From VAZQ01 sp963816745 (GTDB lineage Bacteria > Pseudomonadota > Alphaproteobacteria > Rhizobiales > Xanthobacteraceae): DNA of 64,000 nucleotides. This document shows, piece by piece, positions 27,327 to 35,679 of the stretch. A program made the position numbers and the translations under genes. Location of the stretch: NCBI GenBank assembly GCA_963816745.1, contig CAWFLQ010000010.1, forward strand, positions 1 to 64,000, written 5' to 3'. The number at the start of each line of letters is the position of its first letter. Position 1 is the stretch's first letter. The notes under the pieces were generated by a model, which worked only from the letters and a program-made list of their open reading frames with translations, made no database searches and was not told the origin of the DNA.

Positions 27327-27638
27327 ATGGCCAAGAAGCCCGCGAGCAGCACCGAATACCTGAAGGCTTTCACGACGCGCATTTACAGCGCTCGCGAGCA
27401 CGCCGGACTGACGCAGGAGCAGATGGCGCATATCCTGCAGACCAGTCAGCCGACCTACAGCAAATACGAGGTCAGATCGCTATTGCCGCATCGACACATC
27501 TGGACGTTCTGCCTCTCCTGCCACGTCAGCGTGGAATGGCTTGTGACCGGCCAGGGTAAGGGCGTCCCTCTGAGGGCCCGCCCAGAGCGCGCACATCGTC
27601 CGGGCAGGCGAGCCCGGAAACGCGCCGCCGCAGCGTAG
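27327..27638 (+). CDS. phage repressor, XRE-type HTH
   Basis: 103 residues from ATG 27327: MAKKPASSTEYLKAFTTRIY, SAREHAGLTQEQMAHILQTS, QPTYSKYEVRSLLPHRHIWT and VSVEWLVTGQGKG. TQEQMAHILQTSQPTYSKYE is a standard XRE helix-turn-helix. There is no peptidase domain, so it would not be cleaved by RecA like lambda CI. Matching operators lie before it and, in a pair, 80-120 bp after it, before the Xis-like and integrase genes. It probably represses both the leftward early operon and the integrase. Confidence 0.82.
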   Translation: MAKKPASSTEYLKAFTTRIYSAREHAGLTQEQMAHILQTSQPTYSKYEVRSLLPHRHIWTFCLSCHVSVEWLVTGQGKGVPLRARPERAHRPGRRARKRAAAA

Positions 27639-27717
27639 GCGGCTGCCAGAACGGCGCCACAGCGGCTTCCACGCGCGGACGCCGCTTTCACAAACATGTG
27701 GATTGCGGGCGCCATTT

Positions 27718-27734
27718 TAAGACAATTAGTCTTT
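27718..27734. promoter_or_regulatory. operator O2, downstream of the repressor gene
   Basis: TAAGAC, spacer AATTA, GTCTTT; one mismatch from the symmetric form. Centre about 23 bp from the next site, close to two helical turns. Confidence 0.65.
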
Positions 27735-27739
27735 GACTG

Positions 27740-27758
27740 ATAAGACATACCGTCTTAT
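27740..27758. promoter_or_regulatory. operator O3, perfect 7-bp arms
   Basis: ATAAGAC, spacer ATACC, GTCTTAT. The best of the three sites. It lies about 120 bp before the Xis-like gene, where it could control integrase expression. Confidence 0.7.
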
Positions 27759-27861
27759 TCTGCCCACCGTCGAAACGACGGAGGCAGCAAGATGCCCATG
27801 CGCCAGCGTCTAAGCGGCGAACAGCGGCGCTTCCCGCGCTTTAGACCGCACCTCTTCAAGG

Positions 27862-28305
27862 ATGACGCTTGACGCCATGGCCGGACATGACCTCACAATA
27901 GACGAGGTCGCACCGGCGCTGCGGCTGGGCAAGCGCACGCTCGAGACCTGGCTGGCGCAGGACCTGCTGCGGTCACCCGACGATCGGCGGTTTCAGTTTC
28001 ACGTGCGCCGCGGACGCAAACGAATATGGACGCCAAACGGCCTTCGCCTGCTCAGAGAAGCAATCGAAAGAGAAAGCCGTCCGGGCGGCGTGCTCGCAGG
28101 GTCCAGGTCATCGAGCGGGATGGCTACTGGCACGCCCACGGTTCCGTTCGTATCGACGGCCGCAGCGTCCGCGTCCGCCGAAGTCTTGGCCTGGCCGTTG
28201 TCGCCGCCAGCTTCGAGCACGCCGAGATCGCGCGGGACGAGCTGCTCGACGAAATCAAGGCGCGGGTCACCGGCAAAGTCGGGCGCGGTGATCCCGTTGC
28301 GGTAG
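27862..28305 (+). CDS. HTH (excisionase-like) frame before the integrase
   Basis: The first 70 residues are convincing: MAGHDLTIDEVAPALRLGKR (ATG 27877), TLETWLAQDLLRSPDDRRFQ, VRRGRKRIWTPNGLRLLREA, a MerR/Xis-like helix-turn-helix. After about 28080 the frame overlaps the integrase in another frame and becomes low-complexity Ser/Pro/Ala. Either the real gene stops early through an indel, or this HTH is the N-terminus of the integrase and joins it by a frame change. AAGGATG precedes the start region. Confidence 0.5.
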   Translation: MTLDAMAGHDLTIDEVAPALRLGKRTLETWLAQDLLRSPDDRRFQFHVRRGRKRIWTPNGLRLLREAIERESRPGGVLAGSRSSSGMATGTPTVPFVSTAAASASAEVLAWPLSPPASSTPRSRGTSCSTKSRRGSPAKSGAVIPLR

Positions 28306-29328
28306 CGGCCGCCGCCTATTTGCGCCGCAAGCGCAAGCGACCGTTGCGGCCGTCATCGATCGTCATCGTCAAGGAAATCACGGCCCGCTTCGGGCTGCGC
28401 CGGCTCAACGACATCCCGGCGGCTGAGTGGCGCGCCTGGATAGACGGAGACCAAGGGCCAAACGGTTTCCGGCCAGGCCGGATGACCGGCCGCGCATCAT
28501 CAACACGCGAACGCCATCTCAACGGCGTGCTCGCCTTCCTGGCCTTCGCCAAGCGCGAGCACGGCCTCGGAACCCTGCCGAGTTTCGAGCGCGACGGCGC
28601 CGCGCGCAACCCGAACAAACGCGCCCGCCGGCGCGTGGCCGAGCTGCGGCCCGAGCTCATCCAGCTCCTCTTCGACAGCGCGCATATCACTATCCGCGCC
28701 CAGCTCGCGGTCGAGCGCTGCACCGGCGCGCGCGTGTCGTCTGTTCTCTTCGCCGCTCGAAGTCTGCGACCTGATCCTGGCCAAGGGCCGCGAGCAGATT
28801 ACGTTTCCGCAGACCAAGAACGGCGAGGACGTCACCGCCGTGCTTGATCGCACAGCCATCGACATCCTGAAGGACTATCTGAAGTGGCGCGGCAGGCTGC
28901 ACGATCGCGAGGCGCCACTGTTCCTGACCTTTCGCCGACAACCCTACATCGACAACGGCCGCAAGTCGGGCGGGCCGAATCGCACCGGCTTCAACGCCGC
29001 GAAGCGGCGCGCGTGCAAGGCTATTTTGGATCACGCGACAGTCGAGGCGGCGCGCCGGCGCCGACGCGGCCAGCACAAAACGGCCGAGCAGACGAGCGAG
29101 CGCGCCCAAGCCGACGCTGCACTACTCAGCAAGATGACGCAGCACTGGTTTAGGCACCGACTTGCAACACTTATGGTTCGCAAGGATCCGCGCGCGGGCA
29201 TGGAGCAAGGCGGTTGGCTCGACATTCGCTCGCTGCTCGCGTACTCGCACGATGTGCCGGAGTATCGCCGCCAAGTAGTCGTAGGGATTGATGATTTAGC
29301 CACGCACCGTGTGCTCATAAGAAAGTAA
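28026..29328 (+). pseudogene. tyrosine recombinase / phage integrase, one frame change
   Basis: ATG 28026. VQVIERDGYWHAHGSVRIDG, VRRSLGLAVVAASFEHAEIA and LDEIKARVTGKVGRGDPVAV form the arm- and core-binding part. The catalytic domain begins at LIQLLFDSAHITIRAQLAVE with the first Arg in RCTGARVSSVL. Near 28745 the frame shifts; the other frame carries ITFPQTKNGEDVTAVLDRT, QHWFRHRLATLMVRKD (His-x-x-Arg) and the nucleophile Tyr in IRSLLAYSHDVPEYR. All catalytic residues exist. It faces right, towards the tRNA-Thr fragment 6 kb away. Confidence 0.85.
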
Positions 29329-29461
29329 TAAGGCGTTGTACTCATAAATCCACTTTCTGCAAGGCGGCTAGGCAATGTTCGCTTCGGTCCGAAAGCGACT
29401 GAAGTGTCCGTTGCCGCGAATTGACGCGACGTGCCCGGAGCCGACATTCGCACGGGAGAAA

Positions 29462-30439
29462 TCAATCCGCCTTGATGGCGACGGCTTGAACCACTTTGCC
29501 CCACTTCTCAGTTTCGGCGGCGATATGCGTGCCAAACTGGGCGGATGTGAGAGGCATCGGCGCTGCGTACGACTCGGCGAGCCGTGCTCTAACGACCGGG
29601 TTTTCCAGCCCTGCGGCGATTTCGCGATTCAGTCGTTCGATGATCTCAGCAGGCGTGCCCTTTGGTGCGCCCATTCCATACCAGGAGCTGGTTTCGTACC
29701 CGGGCACGGTCTCTGCGACGGTCGGCAAATCCGGTAACGCGCTTGATCGCGCGGAGGTCGTTACCGCCAAGGCGCGCAAAGCGCCCGCGCGAATGTTCGG
29801 TAGCGACGCCGGCATGGCGTCGAACATGACGTGGACGTGTCCCGCGATCAGGTCCGTCAATGCGGGTGCGGAGCCCCGGTATGGCACGTGAAGCATGTTA
29901 ACACCGGCCATCAGCTTGAACAGTTCGCCGGCCATATGTGGCACGCTGCCGATGCCGGCCGAGGCCATGCTGATCTTGCCGGGATTGGCCTTTGCGAAGG
30001 CAATGAGTTCGGCAACGTTGGTGGCTGGAAATGAAGGGGTCACCTGCAGCACGAAAGGCACTGTGACAATCCCGGCTACCGGCGTGATGTCGCGCATGAA
30101 GTCAAAGGGAAGTCCAGCATACAGTGTCGCGTTGATCGCGTTCACCGGGGTCACGAATAGCAGCGTGTGTCCGTCCGGCGAGGCATTGACGACCGACTGT
30201 GCGGCGAGATTGGTGCCGGCCCCAGGCTTGTTTTCGACGATAATGTGCTGCCCTAGTCGCTCGGACAGCCAAGGAGCGATGATCCGAGCCACGATGTCGG
30301 TCGAGCCGCCCGGCGGGAATCCGACAACCCATCGGATGGGCCGCTTCGGGTGGCCCTGACCCCAGGCCAGTCGTGACCAAGCCGGCGGCATCACGGCGCC
30401 CACTGCGAGACTTAGAAATTGACGGCGGCGAAGCTTCAT
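29462..30439 (-). CDS. tripartite tricarboxylate transporter receptor (Bug family), copy 1
   Basis: 325 residues. A Tat-like signal (RRRQFLSLAVGAVM, cleavage near AWGQ) precedes PIRWVVGFPPGGSTDIVARI, SERLGQHIIVENKPGAGTNL and GKISMASAGIGSVPHMAGEL, the Bug/TctC signature. Bug proteins bind carboxylates or other small acids in the periplasm and usually serve TctAB membrane parts, which are absent here. Divergent from a LysR gene at 30552, the typical regulator pairing. Intact. Confidence 0.92.
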   Translation of the reverse strand: MKLRRRQFLSLAVGAVMPPAWSRLAWGQGHPKRPIRWVVGFPPGGSTDIVARIIAPWLSERLGQHIIVENKPGAGTNLAAQSVVNASPDGHTLLFVTPVNAINATLYAGLPFDFMRDITPVAGIVTVPFVLQVTPSFPATNVAELIAFAKANPGKISMASAGIGSVPHMAGELFKLMAGVNMLHVPYRGSAPALTDLIAGHVHVMFDAMPASLPNIRAGALRALAVTTSARSSALPDLPTVAETVPGYETSSWYGMGAPKGTPAEIIERLNREIAAGLENPVVRARLAESYAAPMPLTSAQFGTHIAAETEKWGKVVQAVAIKAD

Positions 30440-30551
30440 CGTGCTTCCCCCTGATTGCTTCCCGACGCCCTATAAAAGCTCACCACGGCGCTATTGATGT
30501 GTCCAATTCATTTATGGTCTGCTTGTCGATGAGAATATGGAATGCATACCC

Positions 30552-31496
30552 ATGAACCTGCGATTCCTGCGTACCTTCGTTGCGATTGCTGACAGCAGCG
30601 GGTTTGCACGCGCCGCGAACCGTCTGAACCTGACGCAGTCGGCAGCGTCGCGGCAGATTCATGCGCTTGAGAGCGAGTTGGGCGTCCGTCTGTTCGATCG
30701 GATCGGACGCAGCATCAAGCTCACCTCGGAAGGTGACGACCTTCTGGTGCGCAGCCGCCGCTTGCTGTCGGACGCCGAATCTCTCGGAGAGCGGGCACGT
30801 GCACTCAAGTCCGGTCAGACCGGCGTGCTGCGTATCGGGGCCGCTCCCCAAATCCTGGAAAATCTGCTTGCCGACTTTTTGCAGCACTACCGCAAGCGTC
30901 ATCCGGGCATCGAAGTTCAGCTTATTGAAGACCAAGGCGGCCGTCTGCCGGTGCGCCTGGAAGCTGGAGACATGCACGTTGCTATCTTGCCGGACAGTGA
31001 CGACCGCTTTTTCCGCCGGCTACTCTATCCAATGCTCATGATAGCGGTGATTCCGAAGGGCCACCGGTTTAGCCGCCGCGCGGTGCTGGACGTGGTGGAC
31101 CTGGTCGATGAACCGCTGCTGCGACTCGGCCGTGGATTCGCGTCGCATGCCTGGTTCGACGCGGCATGCCGGATTGAGCGGATCCGGCCTCGCGTGTTGC
31201 TCGAAAGCATTACTCCTCATTCACTGGTTGCATTGGCGAGAACCGGTCTCGGCATTGCTCTGGTCAATTCGGTCGTGCGGATTCCGCGCGAGAGGGTTCG
31301 AGCGGCTGTAGTGGTGCACCGTGGCGCGCCCATTGGGCAATGGACGGTCGTCGCCTGGAACCGACAACGTTTCTTGCCGCCCTATGCGGAGTGGTTCGTG
31401 GAGGAATTGATCCAACGCTGCCGGCGTGACTATCCGGGACGGGAATTGGTCAGGAGAGTGCCACCACTACCACGACCAAACGTATTGGTCAGCTAA
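30552..31496 (+). CDS. LysR family transcriptional regulator 1
   Basis: 314 residues from ATG 30552 (ATG 30537 adds five). N-terminal winged HTH: MNLRFLRTFVAIADSSGFAR, AANRLNLTQSAASRQIHALE, LGVRLFDRIGRSIKL. The effector domain follows, e.g. GVLRIGAAPQILENLLADFL and SRRAVLDVVDLVDEPLLRLG. It is divergent from the Bug gene at 29462 with about 110 bp between, so it probably controls that gene in response to its ligand. Intact. Confidence 0.92.
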   Translation: MNLRFLRTFVAIADSSGFARAANRLNLTQSAASRQIHALESELGVRLFDRIGRSIKLTSEGDDLLVRSRRLLSDAESLGERARALKSGQTGVLRIGAAPQILENLLADFLQHYRKRHPGIEVQLIEDQGGRLPVRLEAGDMHVAILPDSDDRFFRRLLYPMLMIAVIPKGHRFSRRAVLDVVDLVDEPLLRLGRGFASHAWFDAACRIERIRPRVLLESITPHSLVALARTGLGIALVNSVVRIPRERVRAAVVVHRGAPIGQWTVVAWNRQRFLPPYAEWFVEELIQRCRRDYPGRELVRRVPPLPRPNVLVS

Positions 31497-31698
31497 TCAC
31501 CCCACCATGTCCGCAGCGGGTCAAACGCGTCGCGGTCGGCCGACCGCCGCACACCCATTCATTTCCGGTTCGCCTCCAAAGATGGGGTAATCGGCCGGCA
31601 GCTTGTGGATAGCTGAAGATTTTGGGTGCTGCGCTTCAGGCTGATGGTTCAACGAGGTCCGTGGTTGCGGCCTCAAGCATCAGAAGGAGAAGCGCAGC

Positions 31699-32733
31699 AT
31701 GGACCATTTTGCTGGACTGGACGTTTCGGTCAAGGAGACCAGCGTCTGCATTGTGGATGACACGGGCAAGATCACTCGTGAAGTGAAGGTGGCGAGCGAA
31801 CCTGAAGCGCTGTTGGCGGTGCTAAAGAACCCCGCTTACCACTTCAAGCGAATTGGATTGGAAGCCGGGCCGCTATCGCAATGGCTGTTCAGCGCTCTCG
31901 CCGAAGCAGAGCTGCCGGTGGTCTGTGTTGAAACGCGGCATATGCAGGCGGTGCTGAAGGCGCAGATCAACAAGACGGACCGCAACGATGCGCGCGGCAT
32001 CGCGCAGATGATGCGGGTCGGGCTTTATCGTCCGGTGCATGTGAAGACGCTACGCAGTCAGAAACTGCGGATGCTGCTGACTCATCGCAAGTTGCTGCAG
32101 TCGAAGGCGATCGCAATCGAGAACGATCTGCGCGGTACTTTACGCAACTTCGGCCTCAAGGTTGGAATAGTCGGGAAGGTGAAGTTCGAGGCACGCATCA
32201 AAGAGCTTGTCGAGAACCTCCCCGACTTGGCCGGGCTGGTCGAACCGCTGCTCATTGTCCGGCGGGTGCTCCGCGAACAGATCATCATCCTGCATCGCCG
32301 CTTGCTGGTCATCGTCCGGGATGATGAGGTGTGTCGGCGCTTGATGACGACCCCTGGTGTCGGCCCCGTGGTGGCGCTGACCTATCGCGCTACGGTCGAC
32401 GTGCCCGCTCGCTTCAGAAAATCCAAGGCAGTCGGGGCAGTGTTTGGACTGACGTGCTCCAAGTATCAATCGGGCGAGATCGATCGGAGCGGCAGAATAT
32501 CGCGCTGCGGAGATGAGATGATGCGGGTCATGCTCTACGAAGCAGCCCAGAGCATGTTGCATTCGAAGAAATGGTCATGGCTCAAGGCTTGGGCGATGCA
32601 GATCGCCAGGCGCCGCGGGATGAAAAAGGCGATCGTGGCGCTCGCGCGCCGGTTGGCCGTGATCATGCACCGCATATGGGTTGACGGCACCGAATTCCGG
32701 TGGACCCGGGAACAGGCCACAGCAGCAGCATGA
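31699..32733 (+). CDS. IS110 family transposase (DEDD)
   Basis: 344 residues. The N-terminal RuvC-like DEDD domain begins MDHFAGLDVSVKETSVCIVD and includes RIGLEAGPLSQWLFSALAEA and INKTDRNDARGIAQMMRVGL. The C-terminal Transposase_20 domain contains RRLMTTPGVGPVVALTYRAT and KSKAVGAVFGLTCSKYQSGE with the Ser-containing block DRSGRISRCGDEMMRVMLYE. Intact. IS110 elements lack clear terminal repeats; the flanks (about 31590-31698 and 32734-32800) belong to the element but I cannot fix the ends. It separates two LysR/Bug pairs. Confidence 0.92.
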   Translation: MDHFAGLDVSVKETSVCIVDDTGKITREVKVASEPEALLAVLKNPAYHFKRIGLEAGPLSQWLFSALAEAELPVVCVETRHMQAVLKAQINKTDRNDARGIAQMMRVGLYRPVHVKTLRSQKLRMLLTHRKLLQSKAIAIENDLRGTLRNFGLKVGIVGKVKFEARIKELVENLPDLAGLVEPLLIVRRVLREQIIILHRRLLVIVRDDEVCRRLMTTPGVGPVVALTYRATVDVPARFRKSKAVGAVFGLTCSKYQSGEIDRSGRISRCGDEMMRVMLYEAAQSMLHSKKWSWLKAWAMQIARRRGMKKAIVALARRLAVIMHRIWVDGTEFRWTREQATAAA

Positions 32734-33076
32734 AAACCGTGCAGGATCAAATGCAATAGGAGGAAACTCGAGCTCCACTACGTGGTGGAAGGATGTCCCT
32801 CGCGGGACGATGGATGAGGTGAGTTCGCACGTCCGCTTGGACCTACCGTTCAACTGACGGCAAGGCCGACCCAAAGATTGTTCCGCCTCGTCTTCGAATC
32901 CCATGATGGAAGGGCCTTGGTGCCGATTCCGAAGAGAAGCACGAGCCCGTGAGCGACATCGACACTGCACTGGTGGATAGCCTGAAAGCGCTTGACCCCA
33001 ACCGGCCGATTAGAGAAGCGGACGTAAATTCAGACATTGCTGTGTGTCGCGAAGGGCCAGAACCCGACATGAATAT
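32734..33076 (+). other. right end of IS110 and gene remnant
   Basis: Contains the non-coding right end of the IS110 element (to about 32800) and a short open frame from 32949 with KALDPNRPIREADVNSDI, which looks like a degraded piece of an uncharacterised protein. No complete gene is supported. Confidence 0.4.
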
Positions 33077-34069
33077 CTACCATTTTCTTCGTGCCAGAGG
33101 TCTCGCAACTTCGCGGGCGGTCTCGATGAAAAGTTGCGCGACGGGGCTGAGCGTGCGGTTCTTCAGGGTGATAATTCCGACCGGCGCGCGCGCGTGTTGC
33201 AGTTTCACGGGCAAAACCGCGATTTCCGGGCTCTTGGAAAATCTCAATACCGAGATCGTCATAATCGTAAGAAAGCGCCCGGTCGCCACGAGATTGAGCC
33301 GCGCTCCGGGCTGAGTGGCGAAGACCGCGATGCGAGGATGGTCGAGACCGCTGGCGCGGAGGACATCCAAATAAGCCGGTCCCATGATCCCTTCAGGCGG
33401 CGGCAACACCCAAGGTTCGTTGACCAGCTCAGCAAGAGCGATGCGGCGCCTGCGCACCAACGGGCTTCGGGAGCCCGCCATGACGACCAATGAAGGGTCG
33501 TAGAGAATCTCGAATCCAAGTTGCTCGTCGCTAAAGAGGCCCCCTTTCCGTGCAATCAGAAAATCGACGTTACGCTCGCTTAGCTCACGGTACAGTGTGT
33601 CCGTTTCGTCAGACGTGACGAGATGAAACACCATTCGCGGATAACGCCGGGAGAGCTGCTCGATGACTGTAGTAACGAAGATTTCGCCGGTGTAGATGCT
33701 GCTTCCGATCCGCACTTCGCCAGCGCCAGGGTCGGCGAGAAGCTCGATCGCCTTCACGCCCTGCTTCAGCTCATCGAAGGCGGCGGCGCCGTGCTTGAGG
33801 ATGGCGCGACCGTACTCGGTTGGTTCGATACCCTGGGTGTGGCGGTCGAGAAGCCGCACGCCGAGGGTCTGTTCCAACTCAGCGATCGATCTGGAGACGA
33901 CGGGTTGGGAGGTATTCAGGAGCGCTGCCGCCTTATGCATGCTGCCGGCTTGCACGACGGTCATCAGGACATGCAGCTGCGGCAGCTTGATACGGCGTCC
34001 GATGCGATCGCTCAATTGCATCTCGGCACCTGATTGCAGAATTGCTATTGCCCGATCAAAAGATAGCAT
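33077..34069 (-). CDS. LysR family transcriptional regulator 2
   Basis: 330 residues from ATG 34069 (or 34021). HTH: LPQLHVLMTVVQAGSMHKAA, ALLNTSQPVVSRSIAELEQT, LGVRLLDRHTQGIEPTEYGR. The effector-binding domain includes GEVRIGSSIYTGEIFVTTVI and LVNEPWVLPPPEGIMGPAYL, as in CbnR/GbpR-like regulators of aromatic or carboxylate use. Divergent from Bug copy 2 (34176) with a 106-bp promoter region between. Intact. Confidence 0.92.
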   Translation of the reverse strand: MLSFDRAIAILQSGAEMQLSDRIGRRIKLPQLHVLMTVVQAGSMHKAAALLNTSQPVVSRSIAELEQTLGVRLLDRHTQGIEPTEYGRAILKHGAAAFDELKQGVKAIELLADPGAGEVRIGSSIYTGEIFVTTVIEQLSRRYPRMVFHLVTSDETDTLYRELSERNVDFLIARKGGLFSDEQLGFEILYDPSLVVMAGSRSPLVRRRRIALAELVNEPWVLPPPEGIMGPAYLDVLRASGLDHPRIAVFATQPGARLNLVATGRFLTIMTISVLRFSKSPEIAVLPVKLQHARAPVGIITLKNRTLSPVAQLFIETAREVARPLARRKW

Positions 34070-34175
34070 TATTCAAGTATCCCCGCATCCACGTAATGTT
34101 GCCTCCGAAGCTTGCGGACAGGATTGGCGCAGCAAAGACCAGCGCCTTGCAAGCTTCCACCGACGGAGGACCGCC

Positions 34176-35153
34176 ATGAACCTTGGCCGCCGCCGACTTC
34201 TGCAACTGGCCGTGGGTGCTGCCGCGCTGCCAACGGTGTCGCGGATCGCAAGGGCGCAAGCTTATCCGACACGGCCGGTGCGGATCATTGTTGGCTTTGC
34301 GCCTGGCGGCGCAAGCGACATCATCACACGGCTCATGGGCCAGTGGCTGTCGGAGCGGCTTGGCCAACCATTCGTCATCGAGAACCGGCCGGGCGGAGGG
34401 ACCAACATCGCCACCGAGGCCGTCGTGCGCGCGCCCGCCGACGGCTACACGTTGCTCATGGTCGGTCCGGCACAGACGGTCCACCCGACACTCTCCAACA
34501 ATCTTAATTTCCATTTCATCCGTGACATCACGCCGGTCGCCGCAATTCTTGTCGGGCCCAACGTCATGGTGGTGAACCCATCGGTCCCGGCCACAACACT
34601 TCCGGAGTTCATCGCCTACGCCAAGGCGAATGCGGGCAAGCTCAGCATGGCGTCGGGTGGCGTCGGGAGTGTCGGCCACATGTCTGGGGAACTGTTCAAG
34701 ATGATGACCGGCGTCAACATGGTGCACGTTCCCTATCGTGGCGCTGCGCCCATGTTTACTGATCTGCTCGCCGGCCAGGTGCAGGTCTACTTCGGTCCCA
34801 TGCCTGGGACGATCGAATATATTAGGGCTGGCAAGGTGCGTGCGCTCGCGGTCACCACGGCCGCTCGCTCGGAGGCGCTGCCGGACATCGCGACCGTGGC
34901 TGAGTTCGTGCCGGGCTACGAAGCGAGCGTTTGGCAAGGCATCGGCGCACCAAAGGCCACGCCGCCCGAAATCGTCGAGAAGCTTAACCGCGAGATCAAT
35001 TCAGGGCTTGCCGACCCCAGCATGAAGGCGCGCCTTGCCGACCTTGGTGGCACTGCGCTTCCAGGCTCGCCCACCGACTTTGGCAAGTTCCTCGCCGAAG
35101 AAACCGAGAAGTGGGCCAAGGTCGTCATGTTCGCCGGCATCAAGGTGGAGTAA
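34176..35153 (+). CDS. tripartite tricarboxylate transporter receptor (Bug family), copy 2
   Basis: 325 residues, ATG 34176 with GGAGGA at the right distance. Tat-type signal GRRRLLQLAVGAAALP ending ARAQ; mature part PVRIIVGFAPGGASDIITRL, SERLGQPFVIENRPGGGTNI, KLSMASGGVGSVGHMSGELF. Same length as copy 1 and clearly homologous but well diverged, so it is an old paralogue with its own LysR. No TctAB genes nearby; it must borrow membrane components or act as a sensor. Confidence 0.93.
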   Translation: MNLGRRRLLQLAVGAAALPTVSRIARAQAYPTRPVRIIVGFAPGGASDIITRLMGQWLSERLGQPFVIENRPGGGTNIATEAVVRAPADGYTLLMVGPAQTVHPTLSNNLNFHFIRDITPVAAILVGPNVMVVNPSVPATTLPEFIAYAKANAGKLSMASGGVGSVGHMSGELFKMMTGVNMVHVPYRGAAPMFTDLLAGQVQVYFGPMPGTIEYIRAGKVRALAVTTAARSEALPDIATVAEFVPGYEASVWQGIGAPKATPPEIVEKLNREINSGLADPSMKARLADLGGTALPGSPTDFGKFLAEETEKWAKVVMFAGIKVE

Positions 35154-35447
35154 TCGGGCCAGCCCCTGCCGTTCAGCGAACGCCGCCCGTCTATGTCTGC
35201 AACGGGTCATTCACGTCATTCCCGCCATCCCGGCGTGTCCAGTTCGCCCCAAGAGCGGACATACTGTGTCGCTTCTCCCCAACGCCAAGCGCGTCATGCC
35301 GCATGAGCCTCACTTCAGACCAACAGCCCCGGCGTGTACTCATGAACACCGCCGAATCTCATTGGAAAATTAGACACGTTACTGACACGAACAATCATCG
35401 ACCTGCTGCAATCCATTGAGTTTGCTTACGATCTTCGAATTCGGCGG

Positions 35448-35497
35448 CCCCCTTGGTAAGGGGGAGGTCGTAAGTTCAATCCTTACCGGCAGCACCA
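35448..35497 (+). tRNA. 3' fragment of tRNA-Thr(GGT), probable attachment site
   Basis: From the anticodon stem to the CCA end: stem CCCCC/GGGGG around loop TTGGTAA (anticodon GGT), variable AGGTC, T arm GTAAG-TTCAATC-CTTAC, acceptor strand CGGCAGC, discriminator A and CCA. The 5' acceptor strand and D arm are missing; the preceding bases do not fold into them. Such 3' parts are left at the far end of an element that integrated into a tRNA gene. The orientation puts the element to the left and original chromosome to the right. Confidence 0.8.
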
Positions 35498-35679
35498 GTC
35501 CGCAGTTTGTGTTTGCGACCAGAGTACAGTGATGCTGGGCCCGCGCTGTGTCCGCTCGTCCTACGTCGGTCGAGATCGCGGCTGTGATCATCGCGCCGCG
35601 CGGCACATAAGACGGTGGCCAAAATGATGAGGTTGCGTGCCGATCGAACCCGTCATCTTCGACGCGAGCTCGACGCGCC

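Noticed and set aside
35400..35500. A complete tRNA-Thr gene
   Set aside because: No 5' acceptor strand or D arm fits upstream of the anticodon stem, so only a 3' fragment is present.
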